From Phycisphaerales bacterium UBA7708 (GTDB taxonomy: Bacteria > Planctomycetota > Phycisphaerae > Sedimentisphaerales > Anaerohalosphaeraceae), in assembly GCA_002482415.1 (NCBI GenBank), contig DLFY01000208.1, positions 19,902 through 25,829 on the forward strand: a stretch of 5,928 nucleotides of DNA, given 5' to 3'. A program made the translations under genes and the position numbers. Position 1 is the stretch's first letter, and every line of letters begins with the position of its first letter. The notes below the pieces were generated by a model that worked only from the letters and a program-made list of their open reading frames with translations, did no database searches and was not told where the DNA came from. Positions 1 through 5,041 of the stretch are shown one piece after another.

Positions 1-180
1 GCGTTCGACCAGAGGGGGAATTATGACCAGATATCGACAAAAATCCTCTCCAATCCAGTAGGCCAGCGCCGAACATAAGATTAAAATCGCCATCAGCGTG
101 GTCATAACTGGGGTAAATATCCGGCTGGGAGCCGGAGCCTGCATCTGCACAACATAGTGTTGCTCTGTAAAATTCGACAT
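1..180 (-). CDS. N-terminal fragment of a membrane protein of unknown function
   Basis: Reading leftwards from an ATG at 180-178 there is an uninterrupted 60-codon frame that leaves the window, so only the N-terminus is seen. It starts MSNFTEQHYVVQMQ. After about 20 polar residues comes a hydrophobic segment at roughly residues 26-42 (TTLMAILILCSALAYW), probably a transmembrane helix, then a second hydrophobic patch (YLVIIPPL) near residue 55. The start is supported by AGGGAG (minus strand, 191-186) five bases upstream and by a promoter-like pair further upstream. The soluble stretch plus 'FTPVMTTL' before the first helix is vaguely like the start of rhomboid-family intramembrane proteases, but that is a guess and no catalytic motif is in view. 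It is transcribed in the same direction as rtcR but has its own promoter, so it is probably not part of the RNA repair system. Confidence 0.7.
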   Translation of the reverse strand, partial: MSNFTEQHYVVQMQAPAPSRIFTPVMTTLMAILILCSALAYWIGEDFCRYLVIIPPLVER

Positions 181-221
181 ATACACTCCCTATCTTTTTT
201 TGTCGCCCTAACAACACTATA

Positions 222-250
222 ACAATATAAAATACAATAGCTTATGTCAA
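222..250 (-). promoter_or_regulatory. Putative sigma-70 promoter for the gene at 1-180
   Basis: On the minus strand, TTGACA (250-245) is followed after 17 bases by TATTGT (227-222). This is a perfect -35 with a 4/6 match to the -10 box, about 40 bases upstream of the ATG at 180. The surroundings are AT-rich. It would make the leftmost gene independent of rtcR read-through. Confidence 0.5.
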
Positions 251-267
251 GATTTATTTTAACCTGA

Positions 268-307
268 CCCCCAAATAAACAGCAACAGCAGCGGCGGTAT
301 TTAGGGG
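268..307 (-). repeat. 10-bp inverted repeat downstream of rtcR, possible transcript-end hairpin
   Basis: Positions 268-277 (CCCCCAAATA) and 298-307 (TATTTAGGGG) pair over 10 bp around a 20-nt loop. In the minus-strand RNA all ten pairs form, one as a G-U wobble. On the plus strand the same position is an A-C mismatch, so the fold favours the rtcR transcript, which ends at 342. There is no uridine run after the stem, so it is not a classical intrinsic terminator. It could be a 3'-end stabiliser. The loop is a short CAG/CGG-like triplet tract. Confidence 0.4.
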
Positions 308-341
308 AGATTTGTCAAAAGACCGTTTCGATGGTTATTGG

Positions 342-1940
342 TTAGTGAATCATGTCGCGAATGCTCTGCCAGGTAAGATCGAATCGTGCCAGATATTTCC
401 GAAGACGGTCGGCATCGTTGGGGCTGGACTTTTGGTTTCGCGAAATATCGAAAAGCCTGCGGCCGGCTTCGGATAGACTCCGGGATGCAGCGCAGATTCG
501 AATCACGTGGGCCAGTTGCGGTTTATCGAATTCATCAATCTGCAGAAGTATTTCTTTTCCGAGGCATCTTTCCAGAAGTTCAATATTCTTGTCCTTTTCC
601 GCCGGCTGCCAGGACTGCATTAGTCTGCGAATTTCTTCTTCGACAACAGCTTCGCTGATTCGTCCTCCCGGTGCCAGTGTGGCCATGCGGGTGATCGCCC
701 CAATCAGGTCACGGAAGTTGGATTTCCAAAGGGCTTGTCCGGAAGTCCCAAACGAAATAAATCGCTGGCGAGCTTCTTTGTTAAAGCGAACATGGGTGCC
801 TGTGTTCGAGGCGTACCGCTCTAATTCATATTGAATATTGGGCTCAATATCTTCGGGCCGGTCTTTGAGTCCCGGCAGATGGAATGTCCATAGATTGATT
901 CTGGCCAGCAGATCATCACGAAACTGCCCGTTTGCCGCACAGGCCTGCAAGTACCTGTTGGTTCCGCAAATCAATTGAAAATTACTGCTGACTTCTTTAT
1001 CGGCCCCGACCGGCAGGAATTGTTTTTCTTCGATGGCCCGCAGCAGCATCGCCTGTTCTTCAAGCCCCAGTTCGCCGATTTCATCCAGAAATAAAATCCC
1101 ATCGTCGGCAGTTTTGAGCAGGCCTTCTCTGGCCTGCACAGCGCCGGTAAATGCACCTTTGGTATGCCCAAACAGCGTGGACATCGCCGCATCGCCGCGT
1201 ATGGTGGCACAGTTGACCTCGACAAAATGGCCTTTCAGTTTACGGTGGGTTTTCTTCAGTTCAAACAGACGTCTGGCCAGTTGAGACTTGCCGGCGCCGG
1301 TGGGCCCCATCAGCAGGATGGGATCCGTCGTGCGGGATGCAACGTGCTCAATGCGCTCGATGAGGGCATTAAACTGTGTGTTGAGTGTCTGTATCCCGGA
1401 TTTCAGGAATGAAATGTCGTCCCGTATCTGCTGCTTGAATCGCATCGCAATGCGGTCATATTTGGACAGGTCCAGATCGATAATCTGGTAACTGCCCGGA
1501 TCACCGGGTATGTTACGTTTGGGCGGACTGGTTTGCAGCAGCTTGCCGGGGAAATAAAGGGATTCCGTTAGCAGAAATTCGCAAATCTGGGCGACATGCG
1601 TTCCTGTGGTTATATGAATCAGGTACTCTTCATGGTCGGAGTCAAAATGGTATCCCCTGGCGAAGTCATGCAGACCACCATAGACCTCCTGAAAGTCCCA
1701 TGGGTCTTTCCATTGGATCAAGTGGGGAACCACCTGGGTTTCCGGCGAAACCAGGTGGATATCTTCGATAACAGTGCGAGCCATCGGCTCGAACTTCTTC
1801 TCCACCAGCAGCTCAAAGCGGTCAATCATCAGGTCTTCATGTTGACAGACAGACACAGTGGGCCGCCATGCACTCCAACGGTCCGGCTTTAGACCCCGAT
1901 CCAGGGTGGGGCCCAGTAATCCGATAACAACCTTTTTCAT
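342..1940 (-). CDS. rtcR: RtcR, sigma-54-dependent activator of the RNA repair operon
   Basis: This is a 532-residue bacterial enhancer-binding protein, about the usual RtcR length, recognisable as RtcR along its whole length. The N-terminal ~180 residues are the RtcR-type CARF (CRISPR-associated Rossmann fold) sensor, with RWSAWRPTVSVCQ (21-33), PWDFQEVY (80-87) and the ligand-pocket motif HITTGTHVAQIC (109-120). The AAA+ domain follows: Walker A GPTGAGKS (212-219), sigma-54 contact loop GAFTGA (262-267), Walker B ILFLDEIG (282-289), arginine-finger region FRDDLLARINLWTF (340-353) and sensor II SNFRDL (407-412). The C-terminus (about 475-520) is the helix-turn-helix DNA-binding part, ending NDADRLRKYLARF. 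I chose the ATG at 1940 because MKKVVIGLLGPTLDRG matches the family N-terminus; the frame opens 20 codons earlier, but that part is low-complexity AT-rich sequence. No clear ribosome site is visible. From published work on the family, the CARF domain is thought to bind tRNA fragments with cyclic phosphate ends and relieve autoinhibition. It is divergent from the operon it should activate. Confidence 0.97.
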   Translation of the reverse strand: MKKVVIGLLGPTLDRGLKPDRWSAWRPTVSVCQHEDLMIDRFELLVEKKFEPMARTVIEDIHLVSPETQVVPHLIQWKDPWDFQEVYGGLHDFARGYHFDSDHEEYLIHITTGTHVAQICEFLLTESLYFPGKLLQTSPPKRNIPGDPGSYQIIDLDLSKYDRIAMRFKQQIRDDISFLKSGIQTLNTQFNALIERIEHVASRTTDPILLMGPTGAGKSQLARRLFELKKTHRKLKGHFVEVNCATIRGDAAMSTLFGHTKGAFTGAVQAREGLLKTADDGILFLDEIGELGLEEQAMLLRAIEEKQFLPVGADKEVSSNFQLICGTNRYLQACAANGQFRDDLLARINLWTFHLPGLKDRPEDIEPNIQYELERYASNTGTHVRFNKEARQRFISFGTSGQALWKSNFRDLIGAITRMATLAPGGRISEAVVEEEIRRLMQSWQPAEKDKNIELLERCLGKEILLQIDEFDKPQLAHVIRICAASRSLSEAGRRLFDISRNQKSSPNDADRLRKYLARFDLTWQSIRDMIH

Positions 1941-1977
1941 ATATGTAAATAAATATAAAATATTATAATAATATATA

Positions 1978-2005
1978 ATTATATAGTTTTTAATCTGCAT
2001 GTCAA
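1978..2005 (-). promoter_or_regulatory. Consensus sigma-70 promoter of rtcR
   Basis: On the minus strand, TTGACA (2005-2000) and TATAAT (1983-1978) are separated by 16 bases; both hexamers match consensus perfectly. Transcription would start near 1971, giving a ~30-nt, very AT-rich 5' UTR before the rtcR ATG at 1940. It also argues against a start codon at 2000, which would lie upstream of the transcript start. The lack of a Shine-Dalgarno sequence may keep RtcR levels low despite the strong promoter. Confidence 0.75.
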
Positions 2006-2016
2006 CATTCTGTCAA
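2000..2016. promoter_or_regulatory. Tandem TGTCAA repeat, candidate RtcR upstream activator site
   Basis: TGTCAA occurs at 2000-2005 and again at 2011-2016, so start to start is 11 bases, about one helical turn. The pair lies about 85-100 bases upstream of the expected sigma-54 start, a normal distance for an enhancer-binding protein. The left copy is also the -35 box of rtcR on the other strand, so binding there would repress rtcR. A 13-base stretch from 2011 also resembles an IHF site with one mismatch. Assignment to RtcR is inference. Confidence 0.35.
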
Positions 2017-2051
2017 TGGATTATAAGTCTATTTTATTCAATGACATATAG

Positions 2052-2068
2052 AATATTTCAGAAATATT
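2052..2068. repeat. AT-rich palindrome just upstream of the sigma-54 promoter
   Basis: AATATTT and AAATATT flank CAG as a perfect 7-bp inverted repeat, centred 8 bases before the -24 element begins its approach (repeat ends at 2068, TGG starts at 2076). It could be an operator or bending site. In such AT-rich DNA it could also be chance. Confidence 0.3.
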
Positions 2069-2075
2069 TTATAGT

Positions 2076-2090
2076 TGGTATGGATGTTGC
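2076..2090 (+). promoter_or_regulatory. Sigma-54 (-24/-12) promoter of the RNA repair operon
   Basis: The sequence TGGTATGGATGTTGC fits the sigma-54 consensus: GG at 2077-2078 and GC at 2089-2090 with exactly 10 bases between them, and TTGC intact. A start about 12 bases downstream puts +1 near 2101. It lies between rtcR and the repair genes, faces the latter, and is the promoter class that RtcR's GAFTGA-bearing AAA+ domain would activate. Confidence 0.88.
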
Positions 2091-2100
2091 TATTTTTAAA

Positions 2101-2219
2101 ATCAGATAAGTAAACGCTCTCTGACATCATGAAAATTCCGCCGGGCCAGCGGCATACCGATGACGGCCATGCTGTTTCGTTGCGTATGTTCCGTACATGG
2201 ATTCTGACGAAGGCGGGCA
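2101..2219 (+). ncRNA. 5' leader segment before the tRNA-like elements
   Basis: About 119 nt lie between the predicted transcript start and the first tRNA-like element, with no convincing ORF. Short hairpins can be drawn: TCAGA/TCTGA (2102-2106 with 2120-2124) at the very 5' end, CCGC/GCGG (2138-2141 with 2149-2152), a competing GCAT-CCG/CGG-ATGC (2152-2159 with 2164-2172), and ATGT/ACAT inside TTCGT/ACGAA further on. None is long enough to be decisive. The boundaries are inferred from the promoter and from position 1 of the tRNA-like fold. Confidence 0.4.
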
Positions 2220-2299
2220 GTTCGATTGGCGAAAAGGCAAACGCAGCAGACGAGGTCTGCGGTTGAAAAACCCTGCGGGTTCGAATCCCGCATCGAACA
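2220..2299 (+). ncRNA. tRNA-like element 1: Leu-like class II fold with a GAG triloop anticodon arm
   Basis: A complete class II tRNA cloverleaf can be drawn. The acceptor stem GTTCGAT (2220-2226) pairs perfectly with ATCGAAC (2292-2298). The D arm is 3 bp, GCG (2229-2231) with CGC (2242-2244), with the D-loop GG at 2236-2237. The variable arm is GGTT/AACC (2261-2264, 2269-2272) capped by the GNRA loop GAAA. The T arm is GCGGG/CCCGC around TTCGAAT (2275-2291). Position 73 is A (2299). The long variable arm, 3-bp D stem, A73 and GAG triplet make it look derived from tRNA-Leu(GAG). The anticodon arm is abnormal: GCAGA (2246-2250) and TCTGC (2256-2260) leave only five loop bases, CGAGG, and C2251-G2255 can also pair, giving a 6-bp stem with a GAG triloop. 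U33 is absent, so decoding is very unlikely. The 3' end reads ACCCA, not ACCA, and runs straight into the next element. Confidence 0.85.
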
Positions 2300-2301
2300 C
2301 C

Positions 2302-2374
2302 CAAAGGTTAGCTCAGATGGTTAGAGCATCAGATTGTGAATCTGACTGTGGTGGGTTCGAATCCCACACCCCCA
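2302..2374 (+). tRNA. tRNA-like element 2: His(GTG)-like fold with a broken acceptor stem
   Basis: Three arms are canonical. The D arm is GCTC/GAGC (2311-2314, 2324-2327) with loop AGATGGTTA. The anticodon arm is TCAGA/TCTGA (2329-2333, 2341-2345) with loop TTGTGAA, so U33 and anticodon GTG (His) are in place. The T arm is GTGGG/CCCAC around TTCGAAT (2351-2367). U8-A9 are at 2309-2310. The acceptor fails: 3' strand ACCCCCA (2368-2374) faces CAAAGGT (2302-2308), so only the inner three pairs form and the outer four are mismatched. There is no CCA (CAGGCC follows), no G-1 and no C73, the His identity elements. The nominal 5' end overlaps the 3' tail of element 1 at 2302-2303, so the two cannot both be cut out as standard tRNAs. 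It may be annotated as tRNA-His by software; I read it as a tRNA mimic or remnant inside the operon leader. Confidence 0.75.
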
Positions 2375-2375
2375 G

Positions 2376-2389
2376 GCCGTGAAAACGGC
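2376..2389 (+). ncRNA. GNRA-capped hairpin directly after tRNA-like element 2
   Basis: GCCGT (2376-2380) pairs with ACGGC (2385-2389) around the tetraloop GAAA. It begins two bases after the nominal acceptor end of element 2 and uses the same GAAA loop as the variable arm of element 1. It could cap the tRNA-like domain at its 3' side in place of a CCA end. No U-run follows, so it is not a terminator. Confidence 0.55.
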
Positions 2390-2728
2390 ACCGCAAAGGC
2401 TCGATGGAAACGTTTGGCTGACCGGCAGTTACAGGTTCAGGAGTGGTTGCGAACCAGTCAACACCTCGCGTAAAGGCCATGAAGCTGATGGATTCCGTCT
2501 GTCTGGTACAGGATTAAAGGGCAGATAACAGAAGACATGTTTTGTTGTTTTGGCTTTTTGAGCAACACCACGCAAGCTGTTTTTGAATCTTACCCTTACC
2601 CGAAACCGGGCAGGCCCACATCAGCTCCGCCGCAAGAGAGGGTCGGTCATCGGACGTTTCCTGAGAGCCCGTTTTGAATTGCCCGGACGGATAAAATATG
2701 TAAGTCATGTGAGATTGAGGAAGCAAAT
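2390..2728 (+). ncRNA. Long structured leader between the tRNA-like elements and the slipin gene
   Basis: About 340 nt have no gene I can support. Several inverted repeats suggest RNA structure: TTGGCTG with CAGTCAA (2414-2420 with 2455-2461, one G-U), competing with TGGTT/AACCA (2444-2448 with 2452-2456) and GGTTC/GAACC (2434-2438 with 2451-2455). A perfect 7-bp pair CCGGGCA/TGCCCGG (2606-2612 with 2680-2686) spans a 67-nt interior. A T-rich stretch at 2539-2559 is not preceded by a strong stem, so I see no terminator and expect the leader and slipin mRNA to be one transcript. Whether it is a separate small RNA, a processed 5' UTR or eroded sequence cannot be told from one sequence. Confidence 0.35.
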
Positions 2729-2739
2729 GGAGAATTAAA

Positions 2740-3843
2740 ATGAGCATGAAAACAATTAAAATTCATTCGTATGAAAAAGGACTCTATTTCAGAGACCGTG
2801 AGTTTAAGGGTCTGCTGGATGAAGGCCGGCACTGGTTTGTGAATCCAATGGCATCCGACCGCATTGATATTGCCGATATGCGTGATCCCTGGATTCGCCA
2901 TAAAGACCTGGATTTGATTGTCAAATCCGGCTTTCTGGCAAACAAAGCCCAGGTTTTAGACCTGCAGGATTTCCAGCGGGCTCTGGTCTGGGTGGATGGA
3001 CGTTTTGTCCATATTGTTCCTCCCGGTCAGTATGCACTGTGGACCACCCATCGCAACGTCCGGGTTGAGGTTCTGGATGCACGGGATGTTCGGTTCAATC
3101 ATCCGGATATCAGCGTTATTCTGAAGGCTTCTGCAGCAAAGGAATTACTGGAAGAGATCACGGTTGCTGAAGACCATGTCGGAGTTTTGTTTCAGAACGG
3201 CCGGTATGTGGAAACCCTGGATGCCGGACGTTATGTGTTCTGGAAAGGGATTGAACGTGTCCAGGTCTTCCAGGTGAATATGGCCGAGACCTCCATGGAT
3301 ATTACCGGCCAGGAGATTATGACGGCCGACAAGGTGACGCTGCGGATCAATGCCGTGGCTGCTTATACGGTTCAGAACGCAGAGAAAGCGGTTCGTTCGA
3401 CGACCGATGTCAAACAGTCCCTGTACCGGGAAGCACAACTGGCATTAAGAGCCATCATTGGGTCGCGTCAGTTGGATGATTTGCTGGCCGATAAGGATGC
3501 GCTGACAGAGTCTTTGAAAACTCAGCTTGCTCATCGAGCGGAAATCTTCGGTCTGGCTGTCACCTCGCTTGGCATTCGGGATATCATCCTGCCCGGCGAG
3601 ATGAAGACCCTGCTGAATAAGGTGATGGAAGCCAAAAAGGCGGCAGAAGCGAACTTGATTGCCCGCAGAGAAGAGACTGCGGCCATGCGATCTCAGGCCA
3701 ATACGGCGAAGCTGTTGGAAGATAACCCTGTATTGATGCGGCTGCGGGAATTGGAAGTGCTGCAGAACGTGTCAACAAATTCCAAGCTGAACGTGGTATT
3801 GGGCGAAAAAGGGCTGGCAGAACGAGTAGTCAATTTGTTGTAG
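2740..3843 (+). CDS. Slipin-like SPFH/Band 7 domain protein of the RNA repair operon
   Basis: This 367-residue protein belongs to the SPFH (stomatin/prohibitin/flotillin) superfamily, whose members assemble into scaffolds, often at membranes. The SPFH core is at about 146-285: HVGVLFQNGRYVETLDAGRYVFW (in two parts, 146-155 and 156-168), DITGQEIMTADKVTLRINA (187-205), then LYREAQLALRAIIGSRQLDDLL and LGIRDIILPGEM (277-288). A helical, charged and probably coiled-coil region (288-345, rich in E, A, R) precedes a conserved-looking tail, SKLNVVLGEKGLAERVVNLL (348-367). Unlike ordinary slipins it has no N-terminal hydrophobic hairpin. Instead, residues 14-36 and 81-115 carry two further copies of the beta-hairpin motif found at 147-180. 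The start is set by GGAGA (2729-2733) six bases upstream. Slipins are reported in some RtcR-controlled RNA repair operons; a scaffolding or localising role is inference. Confidence 0.88.
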   Translation: MSMKTIKIHSYEKGLYFRDREFKGLLDEGRHWFVNPMASDRIDIADMRDPWIRHKDLDLIVKSGFLANKAQVLDLQDFQRALVWVDGRFVHIVPPGQYALWTTHRNVRVEVLDARDVRFNHPDISVILKASAAKELLEEITVAEDHVGVLFQNGRYVETLDAGRYVFWKGIERVQVFQVNMAETSMDITGQEIMTADKVTLRINAVAAYTVQNAEKAVRSTTDVKQSLYREAQLALRAIIGSRQLDDLLADKDALTESLKTQLAHRAEIFGLAVTSLGIRDIILPGEMKTLLNKVMEAKKAAEANLIARREETAAMRSQANTAKLLEDNPVLMRLRELEVLQNVSTNSKLNVVLGEKGLAERVVNLL

Positions 3844-3851
3844 CCGAACGA

Positions 3852-3883
3852 GGGGCAGGTCGGGGAAAACGCCGGCCTGCCCC
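3852..3883 (+). other. Strong 12-bp intercistronic hairpin between slipin and rtcA
   Basis: GGGGCAGGTCGG (3852-3863) pairs with CCGGCCTGCCCC (3872-3883) over 12 bp with one G-U, around an 8-nt loop. It begins nine bases after the slipin stop. No U-tract follows (GGGCAAGG), so it is not a typical intrinsic terminator. It may protect the slipin message from 3' decay or reduce read-through, making RtcA/RtcB levels lower than slipin. The 159-base gap to rtcA holds no other clear signal. Confidence 0.7.
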
Positions 3884-3979
3884 GGGCAAGGATGTGAAAA
3901 GCAAAAAGAAATCCGGTTGTATCTGTCGAAAAAAGACATTGAATAATCGACGATAGATAACTAAAATGAGAAATACATT

Positions 3980-3994
3980 AAGGAGTTTTAAGGA
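3980..3994 (+). promoter_or_regulatory. Duplicated Shine-Dalgarno of rtcA
   Basis: Two purine-rich sites precede the rtcA ATG at 4003: AAGGAG (3980-3985), 17 bases away, and AAGGA (3990-3994), 8 bases away. The nearer one has normal spacing and decides the start. The stronger, more distant copy could be a standby site. Confidence 0.5.
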
Positions 3995-4002
3995 TCGCAA
4001 CA

Positions 4003-5022
4003 ATGATTATAATTGATGGGTCATTTGGAGAAGGCGGCGGACAAATCCTTCGCAGCAGTCTGGCATTATCTCTGATTACCGGTAAACCGTTTCAGATACG
4101 CAATATTCGAGCCGGCCGCAAAAATCCGGGTCTGATGCGGCAGCACCTGACGGCGGTCAATGCCGCCGTGGAAGTGGGTCAGGCCGAGGTCTCCGGCAAC
4201 CAGATTGGTTCGGCGATTTTAACGTTTTCCCCCAAAACGGTCATTGCCAGACAGTATCATTTTTCAGTCGGTACCGCCGGAAGCACGACGCTGGTTCTGC
4301 AGACGATTCTGCCCGCTTTGCTGGTTGCAGATGCTCCTTCCGAGATTATCCTGGAAGGCGGTACCCATAATCCGTTTGCGCCGCCGTACAGCTTTCTGGA
4401 AAAGGTCTTTGTGCCCGTCCTGCGTCAAATGGGCCCCGATATCGCCCTGCACCTGCAGCGTCCGGGTTTTTACCCGGCCGGAGGCGGATGTTTTACGGTG
4501 ACCATTCAGCCCAAAGCCAGATTACAGCGGATCGATATCATGGAACGCGGCGAAATTATTCATCGGTCCGTGAAGGCCTATGTCGCCAATTTGCCGAAAA
4601 TGATCGGCCAGCGGGAGCTGGGTGTCATCAGAAGCAGACTGTCCTGGGACAAAAATGCTTTGGAACTCATTGAAGTCACAGATTCGCATGGACCGGGCAA
4701 TATTGTTACGGCGGAGATTCAGTCGGAAAAGATCACTGAACTGTTCACGGGTTTTGGCATGAAAGGCCTGCCTGCCGATCAGGTTCCGCTGGAGATGATT
4801 CAGGAAGTACGTGACTATCTGGACGCCGGAGTTCCTGTCGGACGTCATCTGGCAGACCAGATCATGATCCCCATGGCGATGGCCGGCGGCGGCAGGTTTC
4901 GGACACTTCCTCTGACACTGCATTCGACCACGAATCTGGAGATATTGAAACAATTTCTCGATATTCGTGTGGAGGTGACCAAAGAAAACAGGAATGTTTA
5001 TCAAGTGAATATAAGCAGCTAA
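4003..5022 (+). CDS. rtcA: RtcA, RNA 3'-terminal phosphate cyclase
   Basis: RtcA converts RNA 3'-phosphates to 2',3'-cyclic phosphates by way of an enzyme-AMP intermediate on histidine, using ATP. It can thereby prepare ends for RtcB or protect them. The 339-residue length is normal for the family. Visible hallmarks are GEGGGQILRSSLALSLITG (9-27), IRAGRKNPGLMRQHLTAV (35-52), VGTAGSTTLVLQTILPAL (89-106), GGTHNPFAPP (119-128), GFYPAGGG (155-162), the segment VGRHLADQIMIPMAMAGGG (279-297) and LHSTTN (306-311). His307 corresponds to the catalytic His309 of E. coli RtcA, so the enzyme should be active. The start matches the family N-terminus (MIIIDGSFGEGGGQ). It lies 159 bases after slipin and 19 bases before rtcB. 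The order rtcA-rtcB is the reverse of E. coli rtcBA. Confidence 0.98.
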   Translation: MIIIDGSFGEGGGQILRSSLALSLITGKPFQIRNIRAGRKNPGLMRQHLTAVNAAVEVGQAEVSGNQIGSAILTFSPKTVIARQYHFSVGTAGSTTLVLQTILPALLVADAPSEIILEGGTHNPFAPPYSFLEKVFVPVLRQMGPDIALHLQRPGFYPAGGGCFTVTIQPKARLQRIDIMERGEIIHRSVKAYVANLPKMIGQRELGVIRSRLSWDKNALELIEVTDSHGPGNIVTAEIQSEKITELFTGFGMKGLPADQVPLEMIQEVRDYLDAGVPVGRHLADQIMIPMAMAGGGRFRTLPLTLHSTTNLEILKQFLDIRVEVTKENRNVYQVNISS

Positions 5023-5041
5023 TTATGATGGAAAATAAAAT

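Noticed and set aside
1941..2000. 20-codon N-terminal extension of rtcR (start at 2000)
   Set aside because: It encodes a low-complexity N/Y/I-rich stretch, lies across and upstream of the predicted rtcR promoter, and is absent from the RtcR family; the ATG at 1940 matches the family start.
2038..2304. Minus-strand open frames of 63 and 88 codons over the sigma-54 promoter and tRNA-like element 1
   Set aside because: They are antisense to the tRNA-like fold; the apparent 'GIRTR/RDSNP' peptide is the familiar artefact of translating a T-arm in reverse. No ribosome site supports them.
2197..2382. Plus-strand 61-codon open frame through both tRNA-like elements
   Set aside because: It only reads the T-loops and D-arm as protein ('RAGSNPASNT', 'FESHTP'), a typical tRNA artefact.
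2479..2517. 12-codon ORF (MKLMDSVCLVQD) with AAAGG close upstream
   Set aside because: The purine run is only about two bases from the ATG and the peptide has no recognisable feature; such short frames are expected by chance.
2539..2564. T-rich stretch as an intrinsic terminator releasing the leader RNA
   Set aside because: No stable GC-rich stem precedes the T-runs; only 3-4 bp pairings can be drawn.
2514..2901. Minus-strand open frames of 77 and 84 codons
   Set aside because: They overlap the slipin start on the opposite strand, lack ribosome sites, and have unlikely compositions.
3966..4016. 16-codon leader ORF overlapping the rtcA start
   Set aside because: It has no ribosome site upstream and no coding signature; the purine-rich sites inside it are better explained as the rtcA Shine-Dalgarno.
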